From assembly GCA_002435545.1 (NCBI GenBank), contig DJNB01000110.1, positions 1 through 20,262 on the forward strand: DNA of 20,262 nucleotides. The letters run 5' to 3'. Made by a program: the position numbers and the translations under genes. The stretch is from Lachnoclostridium sp. UBA6475. Lineage in GTDB: Bacteria; Bacillota; Clostridia; Lachnospirales; Lachnospiraceae. Below the pieces are notes generated by a model that was given only the letters and a program-made list of their open reading frames with translations, was not told the origin of the DNA and ran no database searches. This document shows positions 1 to 6,329 of the stretch, piece by piece (within the stretch, counting starts at the first letter, position 1; each line of letters begins with the position of its first letter).

Positions 1-366
1 AAAAACTGCCTCGAAGCGATGAGGTACTTTTTTGTCAAGATACTCACTATGGAGCGTTTACTTCCAAAATCAGAAAAGGCTGATCGATGACTACATGATC
101 AAGTATGTCGTAGAGCATGAAATGCTTGTAACTATAACAACATAAATCTTATTGCCGCCTAAATTCAGGCGGCAGCCCTGTAAGGGCTAACGACAAAAAG
201 TTAAGCAATCTGACGACAGTTCATGTGAGCAGATTTGGGACAACTCATGAGGTCAGTAACACTTTGTACTGTAATATTTTATAGCCTCATATCATTATAT
301 TTCATATTCACCATTTTTTTATTCCATCTCTATTACTAACTACAAGTGTCCCTTTTTCACCTAACT
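1..366. other. gene-free, apparently decayed region
   Basis: I recognise no intact gene here. On the plus strand, frame 2 stays open from about position 23 to the TAA ending at 146 and reads ...LIDDYMIKYVVEHEML...; frame 3 is open from 3 to 83. Both look like the end of a coding sequence, possibly a broken mobile-element gene, but I cannot name a family. Two adjacent hairpins follow at 154-188. A CCTC/GAGG stem (9-12 with 21-24) precedes a T-run at 28-33. The rest, about 250-366, is AT-rich with no feature I can support. Confidence 0.4.
154..188. repeat. tandem hairpins
   Basis: Two stem-loops lie back to back. GCCGCCT (154-160) pairs perfectly with AGGCGGC (167-173) around a 6-nt loop, and AGCCC (174-178) pairs with GGGCT (184-188) around TGTAA. 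Neither strand shows a T-tract straight after, so a standard intrinsic terminator is unlikely. Paired hairpins of this kind occur near the ends of some insertion sequences, but no matching transposase is readable nearby, so that origin is only a guess. Confidence 0.45.
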
Positions 367-1533
367 TCATTTTTTTATTACGATGCTTCTCTTTCCCACC
401 CATACAGATTCATAATCATCATCATCATCATCTTTTTCTGCATAAGCAACTTCAAAATAGTAACGTTGATTTTTCTTCAATTTACATATTACTTTGAAAG
501 TATCTGTTATTCGCAAATACTTTGCATTTGCCATGTTCTTGGTTTTAGAATATCGGACATCAAACACGCCAAAAGGGACAATCGCATTTCTATCATCAAT
601 AAAAATCCTAACAGAATTCTTTTTTACATTTTTCACCTTATACCTTACCCAAAATGGTTTCAATATAATATTTTTTGCTAACGAAGGACTAATACTGGTT
701 TGATAATACGAAGTTTCTTTGTCAGCAGGATTATACCACCCTAATAAAATATATCCCTCTTTCCTAGCAGAAAACGTTAATTTTTTGCAACTTCCATATC
801 GATAGCTGGAGGGCAAGTTTCCTTCTTTTTTTCCTCCCAATAAATGATAGCTAATCTTAAATTTTTTCCCTTTTGATATAGCTGTCTTCCCTGAAGCCAA
901 TTTACTTGCTTTCTTTCCTTTCACATACCATGTTTTATTTCCGCAACAAGTGTCCAACTTAATTAACTTAGCCGAATAATTTACAATTTTTTTCAGTGCA
1001 GAACACTTTTTAATCGGATTTTCCCAGACCTTTAATTTCTTTGGCACAATCAATTCTTTCAGTCGTTCACACCCTCTAAACGCATCTTTTCTTATCGCAA
1101 CCAGTTCCTTATTAAATACGATTTTCTCTAAACTCTTGCAGCCGGAAAAACATTCCTTAGAAATTTCGAGCACTCCTAAAGGCACTTCTACTTCCTCTAA
1201 CCGTTCACAACCTTTAAACGCACGATTTCCAATTTTCTGTAAGGAATTTGGAAGTTTTATTTCAATCATATCTGTAAAATCACCTGAAAAGCAACCATCT
1301 GAAATTTCAGTTATGCCTTCTTGAATTATTACTTTTTTAATACCATAACCCACCTCATCCTCTGAACTTTCTTCTATCGCAGACCAATACAAAACACCCT
1401 TTCCACTCACAGTCATTGTCCCATTTTTATCAAAATCACACCTAACGTTATCCTGTGCTGCAATACCTTTCGTATTTCCATAAACAAATATTAGTGTGCA
1501 AACAACAAAAAGCAACCATCTAACTTTCGCCAT
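367..1533 (-). CDS. secreted BspA-type leucine-rich-repeat protein
   Basis: A 388-residue predicted secreted or surface protein. Residues 1-26 form a signal peptide (basic start, hydrophobic core, cleavage near GIAAQ). Residues about 65-186 hold five or so LRR_5 (BspA/TpLRR) units of the type AFxGCxxLxxixxP. Residues about 226-294 resemble an InlB/Listeria-Bacteroides (Flg_new) repeat, with GYILLGWYN as the hallmark. Residues about 297-388 look like a fibronectin-III-type beta domain ending in basic residues. No LPXTG motif or membrane anchor is visible. ATG at 1533 follows AAAGGG at 1542-1547. Such proteins usually act in adhesion or matrix binding; the ligand is unknown. A run of six Asp codons (415-432) lies near the C-terminus. 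The gene is AT-rich, like its neighbour at 3334-4449, which shares its LRR type. Confidence 0.8.
   Translation of the reverse strand: MAKVRWLLFVVCTLIFVYGNTKGIAAQDNVRCDFDKNGTMTVSGKGVLYWSAIEESSEDEVGYGIKKVIIQEGITEISDGCFSGDFTDMIEIKLPNSLQKIGNRAFKGCERLEEVEVPLGVLEISKECFSGCKSLEKIVFNKELVAIRKDAFRGCERLKELIVPKKLKVWENPIKKCSALKKIVNYSAKLIKLDTCCGNKTWYVKGKKASKLASGKTAISKGKKFKISYHLLGGKKEGNLPSSYRYGSCKKLTFSARKEGYILLGWYNPADKETSYYQTSISPSLAKNIILKPFWVRYKVKNVKKNSVRIFIDDRNAIVPFGVFDVRYSKTKNMANAKYLRITDTFKVICKLKKNQRYYFEVAYAEKDDDDDDYESVWVGKRSIVIKK
415..432 (-). repeat. (GAT)6 trinucleotide repeat in the LRR gene
   Basis: Six identical GAT codons (ATC on the plus strand) encode Asp368-Asp373 of the LRR protein, in a likely loop of the C-terminal beta domain. 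A perfect triplet repeat like this can gain or lose units by slippage without shifting frame. Confidence 0.8.
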
Positions 1534-1585
1534 ATTCTTAACCCTTTCATAAATTCATTTCAAAACCAAGCAACTTGTTTAATAG

Positions 1586-2997
1586 AATAGAAATATTATT
1601 AATTTTCGTAAACACTATTATGCGTCTACCGGGCGACACCGTAAATACCCTTTAACTGCTATGCTTTGGGCTTTGATTATCCAACGCATTTTTTCTATTC
1701 CTACAGATTCTCTTTTACTTGTATTTCTTAACTATTCAAGACACTTAAGAGATTTCTGTGGTTTTACAAAAGTCCCTGATGCTTCTAAAATCACCCGCTT
1801 TAAGCAGGACTTTTTACCGGACTTACTATTAGTTTTCGAAAATCTTGTTGATCTTACGGAACCTATCTGCCGGGCTATCGATTTTGAAAAAGCTCACATG
1901 ACCATCTTTGATTCCTCCGGAATCGAAGCCTATGTTACCGAAAACAATCCCAAGTATGCCAACCGCATTATCAAACAGTTAAAATCTTATGCAAAAGCTA
2001 TGAACTTTGATAACAACTATGATCCATACAAAGCTGCTTATGCATCTATGCCTTCCCATGCATCAGCAAACAAAGATGTCAAACAGCTCTATGTTGATGG
2101 TCATTTCTGTTATGTTTATAAAATCGGCATTGTCACAAACGGTCTTGGTATCGTTCGCCATTTAAATCTGTATAACAAAAACTTTTTAGTTTCACATCCT
2201 GAGCTTATTCCAAACAAGAAAAGTGATTCTCCTGACGAAGATAAATCCATTCATGATGCAAGACTGTTAATCCCTACGCTTTCTGACTTTTTCAAAGCTC
2301 ATCCCCTGATTAATCCAAAAACATTTCTTGGAGATGCAGCTTTTGATTCCATTGATATCTACAAGAAACTACTTAACGGAGACTCCTTTGGAAACCATGA
2401 TGACGGAACATGCAAAACTTTTCAATCGGCTTATATTCCACTAAATTCCCGTTCAAAGCTTTCCACTGAATGTGAATGCCCTATCAATGAAAATGGCATT
2501 CCCTGTTGTCCTAAAAATCCTTCTTTAGAAATGAAACCGGAAGGAAAACTCATCACAAAGTCAGGAATCAAAAAGTATAAATTTGTGTGTCCGAAAATGG
2601 TCTGGGATTACACCCCCCAGACTCAGCGTTCACACCGAAAATGTACTTGTGAAAATCCATGCACCACCTCCAAATGCGGTCGTATGTTTTACATCTATCC
2701 AGAGCAGAATCTGCGAGCTTATCCCGGTACACTCCGCAACACACAGGAATGGGATAACACCTACAGAATCCGTACCACTGTTGAGCGTTCCATCAATCAC
2801 TTTAAATATAGTTTCTGTCTTGCCGAAAGAAAAACCCAGAATGAGAAAACGCTACACGCAGATTTAATACTTGCTGGAATCACCCAGCTGATTTCTGTGG
2901 TGCTGGCTGATAAAATCCACCAGCATCAATACATACGAAGTCTCAAACCGCTTGTTACTGCATAGGGCTTACCAATCTCACAAACCTCGTGAGGTTT
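1586..2997 (+). mobile_element. IS1182-like insertion element, probably 5'-truncated
   Basis: The element is defined by its transposase gene. The open frame extends upstream of the first ATG to position 1586 and encodes residues typical of this family (STGRHRKYPLTAMLWALII), but no ATG precedes them and the neighbouring LRR gene begins at 1533. The left end therefore seems lost or rearranged. A palindrome at 2982-2997 (AAACCTC/GAGGTTT) marks the right side. I could not identify terminal inverted repeats or a target-site duplication, so both boundaries are approximate. Confidence 0.5.
1661..2965 (+). CDS. DDE transposase, IS1182-like
   Basis: A 434-residue DDE-type transposase that would cut and join element ends. 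The catalytic triad is readable: Asp84 in TIFDSSGIE, Asp225 in FLGDAAFDS and Glu375 in TTVERSINHFK. A Cys-rich stretch at about 268-340 (CECP, CCPKNP, CTCENPC) is typical of this clostridial IS1182/IS4-like group. The homologous sequence continues upstream of the ATG in the same frame (1586-1660), so the true protein was longer. About 40-60 N-terminal residues seem missing relative to full-length relatives, judged from memory of the family. No convincing ribosome binding site precedes 1661. It may therefore be inactive. Family name is from recognition, not from a search. Confidence 0.8.
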   Translation: MLWALIIQRIFSIPTDSLLLVFLNYSRHLRDFCGFTKVPDASKITRFKQDFLPDLLLVFENLVDLTEPICRAIDFEKAHMTIFDSSGIEAYVTENNPKYANRIIKQLKSYAKAMNFDNNYDPYKAAYASMPSHASANKDVKQLYVDGHFCYVYKIGIVTNGLGIVRHLNLYNKNFLVSHPELIPNKKSDSPDEDKSIHDARLLIPTLSDFFKAHPLINPKTFLGDAAFDSIDIYKKLLNGDSFGNHDDGTCKTFQSAYIPLNSRSKLSTECECPINENGIPCCPKNPSLEMKPEGKLITKSGIKKYKFVCPKMVWDYTPQTQRSHRKCTCENPCTTSKCGRMFYIYPEQNLRAYPGTLRNTQEWDNTYRIRTTVERSINHFKYSFCLAERKTQNEKTLHADLILAGITQLISVVLADKIHQHQYIRSLKPLVTA

Positions 2998-3038
2998 ATT
3001 AAGTGTACCTTTTTTTTGATATATCACCTCAGTCCATA

Positions 3039-3074
3039 GTCATCCTGCTCCGGCAGGATGACTTCCTTGTTTTT
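3039..3074 (+). terminator. strong hairpin, possible terminator
   Basis: A perfect 10-bp stem, GTCATCCTGC (3039-3048) with GCAGGATGAC (3053-3062), encloses a TCCG loop and is followed on the plus strand by TTCCTTGTTTTT. This fits an imperfect intrinsic terminator for transcripts crossing the transposase gene. On the minus strand no T-run follows, so it is not an obvious terminator for the small peptide ORF. It could also be an intergenic repeat. Confidence 0.45.
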
Positions 3075-3139
3075 AATCAAGATTTCGAACTCACGAATTA
3101 AGTTTCGCAATTACCCAATAATATTATTGTTATCTTTTG

Positions 3140-3199
3140 TTATTTACCACCTAAAATTTTGCGTAACCAATCCCAAAAATCATCAGTTCCAAGATACAT
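3140..3199 (-). CDS. 19-residue peptide ORF, unknown function
   Basis: The ORF reads MYLGTDDFWDWLRKILGGK and ends with TAA at 3140-3142. Its ATG (3197-3199) is preceded by GAAAGGAGG (3207-3215) with a 7-nt spacing, a better ribosome binding site than most full-length genes here have. A promoter-like TTGAAA-18-TAGAAT (3251 to 3222) and a LytTR-like repeat pair (3259-3290) lie upstream. The peptide has an acidic, aromatic first half (Asp6, Asp7, Phe8, Trp9, Asp10, Trp11) and a basic, hydrophobic second half, compatible with an amphipathic helix. There is no signal peptide and no cysteine. It could be a signalling peptide, a leaderless bacteriocin or modulin-like peptide, or a leader peptide. 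I recognise no family. The predicted start of transcription falls at about 3215, so the leader would be very short; transcription may instead enter from the operon upstream. Confidence 0.5.
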   Translation of the reverse strand: MYLGTDDFWDWLRKILGGK

Positions 3200-3221
3200 A
3201 TCAGTCCCTCCTTTCCCCTTC

Positions 3222-3251
3222 ATTCTACTCTCCAATCCTCTACATTTTCAA
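3222..3251 (-). promoter_or_regulatory. predicted promoter of the 19-residue peptide ORF
   Basis: On the minus strand, TTGAAA (3251-3246) and TAGAAT (3227-3222) are separated by 18 nt; each matches 5 of 6 sigma-A consensus bases. The -35 lies 7 nt after the nearer operator box, exactly as in the promoter at 6200-6227. Confidence 0.5.
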
Positions 3252-3258
3252 CTCTTTT

Positions 3259-3290
3259 GTGACAAGCGTCGCTTTTTTGTGACGAACGGT
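3259..3290 (-). promoter_or_regulatory. LytTR/VirR-like direct repeat pair
   Basis: Reading the minus strand, ACCGTTCGTCAC (3290-3279) and GACGCTTGTCAC (3270-3259) are direct repeats with a 20-bp period. The first fits the published LytTR half-site pattern [TA][AC][CA]GTTN[AG][TG] and the VirR-type GTTNNNCAC; the second differs at one position of GTTNNNCAC. Two half-sites about two helical turns apart, upstream of a -35, is the usual layout for LytTR response regulators. A near-copy lies at 6235-6267. Confidence 0.5.
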
Positions 3291-3333
3291 CTTTTCTACG
3301 AATAAATGATAGTTTACAATAACTTCCTACAAA

Positions 3334-4449
3334 TCACCACCCTTGTACCGGTACAACCTTTATATATTTGCACTCTGTAGTGTATCGTTTTGCCTTGGTT
3401 ATCGCGAGAAGCCGATATCTTCCGTTTTTTGTTTTCTTTCCATAAACCTTATAAACAGTCGGTACTTCTTTTGTATTCTTCTTCCATTTTTTGTTATATT
3501 TGAAAGTATGCACCGCAGTTTTTACCTTCTTCCAAGTGTAAAGATATTTTCCGGCCTTCTTTTTACAAACAGCCTTTTTCACTTTGCCAGCCTTTTTTAT
3601 GTGATAAGTAATTTTGTGCTTTTTGGCAAATGAAATTGCTTTTGCATTTTCCACTGTAAAGATTTCGCCAAAAGAAACTTTTCCTAAAACTGCATGTCCA
3701 CGGGATTCGTTTGCCTCTACTTTGGTATCTCTCCCATTGACATATAATTTTTCGACTGCATTTTCTCCATCTACACCGTTAAACAACAGTTTTGTTACTT
3801 GCTTCGATGAATACAGTTCTTTTAGCTTTACAGATACCCACGATCCTCCCATATCAAACACTGTATTTTGCTTAGGCGACAGTAAAATGCGATTCACTTT
3901 GCCGGTTATGACACCCTCGCCAAAAATAGAATTGCTGATCTGCAGAGAATCTATATTGCCTGGGAGTGCTGCATCTTCACAAAAAGTATTTTGGGGCAAT
4001 ACAATATTTTTCCAGCTGTCAGACCCGGAAAAACACGCATATCCCAAAATAATATCTTCCGGCAATGTTACCTTGGATAATTTTTTGCATTCATAAAAGG
4101 AAAGCGCCTGCACTCTTTTTACTGTATCTGGGATAACAAGCTCTTCCATGCATTGAGCAATGTCCCCACCAAGTTTTTTCGCTTCCTCATAATGATCTCC
4201 TTCCGGATAACCAATCCGGCTCACTTGATAGCCATCAAGTTCAGATGGAATAACTATCTTCTTAGCCGTAGAAGAAATTGCACAAATTGAGATTTCTTTT
4301 TCCACTTCATTGATCACATAATACGTATACATTCCAGAAGTATAATACTGCATTTCTTCCGCGTGACACCGGGTAACCGGGAGTAAAAAAACAGTGCATA
4401 CTACGAGCAACATTAATATTCTTTTGTAAATACTAATTTTCTTTAACAT
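3334..4449 (-). CDS. secreted LRR-type surface protein
   Basis: A 371-residue protein starting at the ATG at 4447-4449, chosen because AGGAAGG lies about 8 nt upstream and a signal peptide follows at once (MLKKISIYKR..., hydrophobic core, cleavage near CHAEE). A longer frame to 4503 has no such support. The central region carries degenerate BspA-like LRR units (IVIPSELDGYQVSRIG; MEELVIPDTVKRVQALSFYECKKLSKVTLP), then a beta-rich region. The C-terminal 110 residues are very basic (many KK, KKAGK, KKTKNGRY), which could bind cell-wall polymers electrostatically. It is the last large gene of the minus-strand operon after the two lipoproteins, 85 nt after the preceding stop, and shares its fold type with the LRR gene at 367-1533. 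The role is probably adhesion or surface interaction, by inference. Confidence 0.7.
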   Translation of the reverse strand: MLKKISIYKRILMLLVVCTVFLLPVTRCHAEEMQYYTSGMYTYYVINEVEKEISICAISSTAKKIVIPSELDGYQVSRIGYPEGDHYEEAKKLGGDIAQCMEELVIPDTVKRVQALSFYECKKLSKVTLPEDIILGYACFSGSDSWKNIVLPQNTFCEDAALPGNIDSLQISNSIFGEGVITGKVNRILLSPKQNTVFDMGGSWVSVKLKELYSSKQVTKLLFNGVDGENAVEKLYVNGRDTKVEANESRGHAVLGKVSFGEIFTVENAKAISFAKKHKITYHIKKAGKVKKAVCKKKAGKYLYTWKKVKTAVHTFKYNKKWKKNTKEVPTVYKVYGKKTKNGRYRLLAITKAKRYTTECKYIKVVPVQGW

Positions 4450-4534
4450 AATAAAATCCTTCCTAGTCCATAAGCCTTCTATCTTCTGATTTCGCAGGGA
4501 CATGTCCTATCACTCCCCCTCTGTCATTTTAAAC

Positions 4535-5158
4535 TTAATTCTGGAATTGTACACATAATTTTGTCTTTTTCTTATTAAAATATATTTTTACATGAACTTT
4601 CTTAACAGCCTCTTCCTTCCCATCTTCATAAACATCATAAGAAATATCAATGTTGTTTTTTCCGGCTTTAAAATAGCGATAGCGAAGTTGTTGATTTTTT
4701 CCTAATTTTATATTATCCGCGTCCTCATCCGGATTCCAATCACACGGAACACTCATCCATTTCACTCCGTCATATTTAACCATGCAAAAATCCTGAAACG
4801 TTCCACTTGCTCCCCCATAAAACAACACTAATATTTCTTTTATTCCATCTGCATCAAAATCTTTTGCTTTTAATTTGCAAAAGTTGAAATTAAAATAAAG
4901 GTCTTTCTCCTCACTTAAATTTATGCTTTCTTCATCTATTTTTAAAAACAAATTCTTTTCATCATTACTTTCCAATTTCACTGCGGTTTTGTTCTGAAAT
5001 CCCAAATCAAAATCCTTTTCCTGATAGGTTTTCTGCAAATTTGCATTATTTTCAACTTGCTGTTCAACCTGTTTTGTATCCTGCTGCTTTACATTTTTCT
5101 CACTTCCACAACCTGTTAATAAAATAATACAAATGGCTGCTATAATCAATTTTTTCAT
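4535..5158 (-). CDS. lipoprotein with FG-GAP/EF-hand-like motif
   Basis: A 207-residue lipoprotein. The signal sequence ends in the lipobox LLTGC, with lipidated Cys17, so it should be anchored to the outer face of the membrane. A Gln/Asn/Lys-rich linker spans about residues 18-48. The motif DFDADGIKEI (about 100-109) is the calcium-binding loop of FG-GAP/VCBS-type beta-propeller blades, followed by a beta-rich C-terminus ending in KLCVQFQN. The function is unknown; such proteins often bind ligands or partner proteins at the surface. ATG at 5158 follows AAAGGA by about 10 nt. Its ATG overlaps a TGA (5155-5157) that ends the ancestral frame of the upstream lipoprotein gene, an arrangement normally used for translational coupling. 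Confidence 0.75.
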   Translation of the reverse strand: MKKLIIAAICIILLTGCGSEKNVKQQDTKQVEQQVENNANLQKTYQEKDFDLGFQNKTAVKLESNDEKNLFLKIDEESINLSEEKDLYFNFNFCKLKAKDFDADGIKEILVLFYGGASGTFQDFCMVKYDGVKWMSVPCDWNPDEDADNIKLGKNQQLRYRYFKAGKNNIDISYDVYEDGKEEAVKKVHVKIYFNKKKTKLCVQFQN

Positions 5159-5298
5159 CTAAATCCAGTCCTTTCTATATCTTCTTTAATATTTTGTAAC
5201 CCTTGTATAAACACCGGTCCATGGCTCATTTTTTCCTTAACAGGAAATTTGTAAATTCCGCGATCTGTATAAAAATAGGCATACTCTCCACCTTTTTA
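5155..5298 (-). pseudogene. severed in-frame 3' end of the upstream lipoprotein gene
   Basis: After the TAA at 5296-5298 the same frame stays open for 46 codons (starting KGGEYAYFYTDRGIYKFPV) and stops at TGA 5155-5157, which forms an ATGA overlap with the next gene. The peptide aligns with the paralogue encoded at 6330-7400 (YAYFYTDRGIYKFPV against IGYIVTSKGICSGKL), so this is lost coding sequence and not a chance ORF. A single base change or a sequencing error could explain the stop. Confidence 0.7.
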
Positions 5299-6156
5299 AC
5301 AGGCTCGGACATGATCTGACAAAAAATTATTATCCGGTTTTTCTGTTGTAATTTCAAGTTCAAGCAGCCCTCCTTTTAAAGGATATACATTAATTGCATC
5401 CGGGCTGTGATTTGATATGGTATAGACATGTCCTTTTGCCACAAATGTCTTATCCTGCAGCCCTACACAATTTCTCACGCTTTCCACTTTTCCCTTTGGA
5501 ACACTATAAACAATCATATTTCCAGGTTCGTGTGTATATGTCAGCGTTTTATTTGTAAGTATTGTCGATATAATTAACTGTTCTTTTTCATCTATCGCCA
5601 GCCACTCCACGCACTCCTGCATATCCTCGTCATCTTTCAGTATATTTCCCGGAAGCTTCCATTTTTGAATGGTACCATCATCAAGCAAGGTAAAAAATTG
5701 CGGAGTTTTTCCTTCTTTCTGTATCACAGCATAATAACCATTGCTAAATCTGGCAATATCCGTTATTTTTTGCTGCGTTATTTCATTCAATTCTCGTAAC
5801 CAAGGCATTATGCTGGTTTCCCACACATTATTATCCATTAATTCCATCGTAAAATACTCTCTTTCTTTCCCCCTATCCGTTTTATATTGAGATCCTATAA
5901 TTAGTTTTGTTCTTTCCTCTGAATTCGACACCTCTTTCGCCATAAAAGTATACGAGATACCTTCTAGCGCAGAAGGAAGTTCTTCCGCTTCAATCTCATA
6001 TGTCTGAGGAATCCTCTTCACCGTTTTCTGCTCGCTTTTCTCTTCAGAACAAGCTGTTAAAGTAAATGCTGTAGCAAACAAAATAATGAAAATCCATGTT
6101 CTAAGTGCCGCTGCCGTTAAAACCGTCATCGTTGCCGCTAAAAATTTACGCTTCAT
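5296..6156 (-). CDS. propeller-like lipoprotein, prematurely stopped
   Basis: A 286-residue lipoprotein as it reads now. The start is the ATG at 6154-6156, which has GAGGAGA about 10 nt upstream; a TTG further out at 6186 lacks support. The signal sequence is unusually long, with lipobox TLTAC and Cys36. The mature part is beta-rich and resembles propeller blades (FSNGYYAVIQKEGK, FFTLLDDGTIQKWKLPG). It is homologous to the divergent neighbour at 6330-7400: YTFMAKEV/YTVLAKDQ, NNVWETSIMPW/ENGWEDTALPW and MIVYSVPKGKV/VVLFDLVRQKI align in order. An in-frame TAA cuts off the last 46 codons, so the product may be unstable or non-functional. It heads a minus-strand operon with the next lipoprotein and the LRR gene, under the promoter at 6200-6227 with LytTR-like boxes. 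The substrate is unknown. Confidence 0.7.
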   Translation of the reverse strand: MKRKFLAATMTVLTAAALRTWIFIILFATAFTLTACSEEKSEQKTVKRIPQTYEIEAEELPSALEGISYTFMAKEVSNSEERTKLIIGSQYKTDRGKEREYFTMELMDNNVWETSIMPWLRELNEITQQKITDIARFSNGYYAVIQKEGKTPQFFTLLDDGTIQKWKLPGNILKDDEDMQECVEWLAIDEKEQLIISTILTNKTLTYTHEPGNMIVYSVPKGKVESVRNCVGLQDKTFVAKGHVYTISNHSPDAINVYPLKGGLLELEITTEKPDNNFLSDHVRAC

Positions 6157-6199
6157 AACTGTTTGCTCTCCTCTTTGTACATTCAAAAATATTTATTCA

Positions 6200-6227
6200 A
6201 GCATAACACACTTTTTCCAAAAATCAA
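6200..6227 (-). promoter_or_regulatory. predicted promoter of the lipoprotein/LRR operon
   Basis: On the minus strand TTGATT (6227-6222) and TATGCT (6205-6200) are separated by 16 nt. The -35 lies 7 nt after the proximal LytTR-like box. The sequence from box through -35 (TTGTCACAAAA..GTTGA) is nearly identical to that of the peptide promoter at 3222-3265. Confidence 0.55.
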
Positions 6228-6234
6228 CAGTTTT

Positions 6235-6267
6235 GTGACAAACGACAATTATTTAGGGACAGACAAC
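6235..6267 (-). promoter_or_regulatory. LytTR/VirR-like direct repeat pair in divergent promoter
   Basis: Reading the minus strand, GTTGTCTGTCCC (6267-6256) and GTCGTTTGTCAC (6246-6235) are direct repeats with a 21-bp period (9-bp core plus 12-bp spacer), the canonical LytTR spacing. The proximal copy fits GTTNNNCAC; the distal one is weaker. The pair lies between two divergent promoters, 7 nt from the minus-strand -35 and 2 nt from the plus-strand -35, so one bound regulator could affect both genes. The regulator itself is not in the window. Confidence 0.5.
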
Positions 6268-6269
6268 AA

Positions 6270-6297
6270 TTTACAACGTATTTTTTTATGCTATACT
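6270..6297 (+). promoter_or_regulatory. predicted promoter of lipoprotein gene at 6330
   Basis: TTTACA (6270-6275) and TATACT (6292-6297) are separated by 16 nt; each matches 5 of 6 consensus bases. The distal LytTR-like box ends 2 nt before the -35. Confidence 0.6.
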
Positions 6298-6329
6298 TAA
6301 ATAAAAATCACATTGAAAAGGAGATTTTT

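Larger units (their letters stand above)
2966..3333. other. intergenic region with small ORF, operator and hairpins
   Basis: This stretch lies between the transposase and the LRR operon. It contains the palindrome 2982-2997, the hairpin 3039-3062, the self-complementary AATAATATTATT at about 3117-3128, the 19-codon minus-strand ORF 3140-3199 with its ribosome binding site and promoter, and the repeat pair 3259-3290. These are listed separately. Confidence 0.7.

Noticed and set aside
197..224. Possible LytTR pair AAAGTTAAG and ACAGTTCAT
   Set aside because: Both fit the loose half-site pattern, but the period is 19 bp rather than 20-22, and no promoter or gene start lies downstream.
346..681. 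A 111-codon open frame on the plus strand
   Set aside because: It lies opposite the LRR gene and reflects its low-complexity AT-rich sequence.
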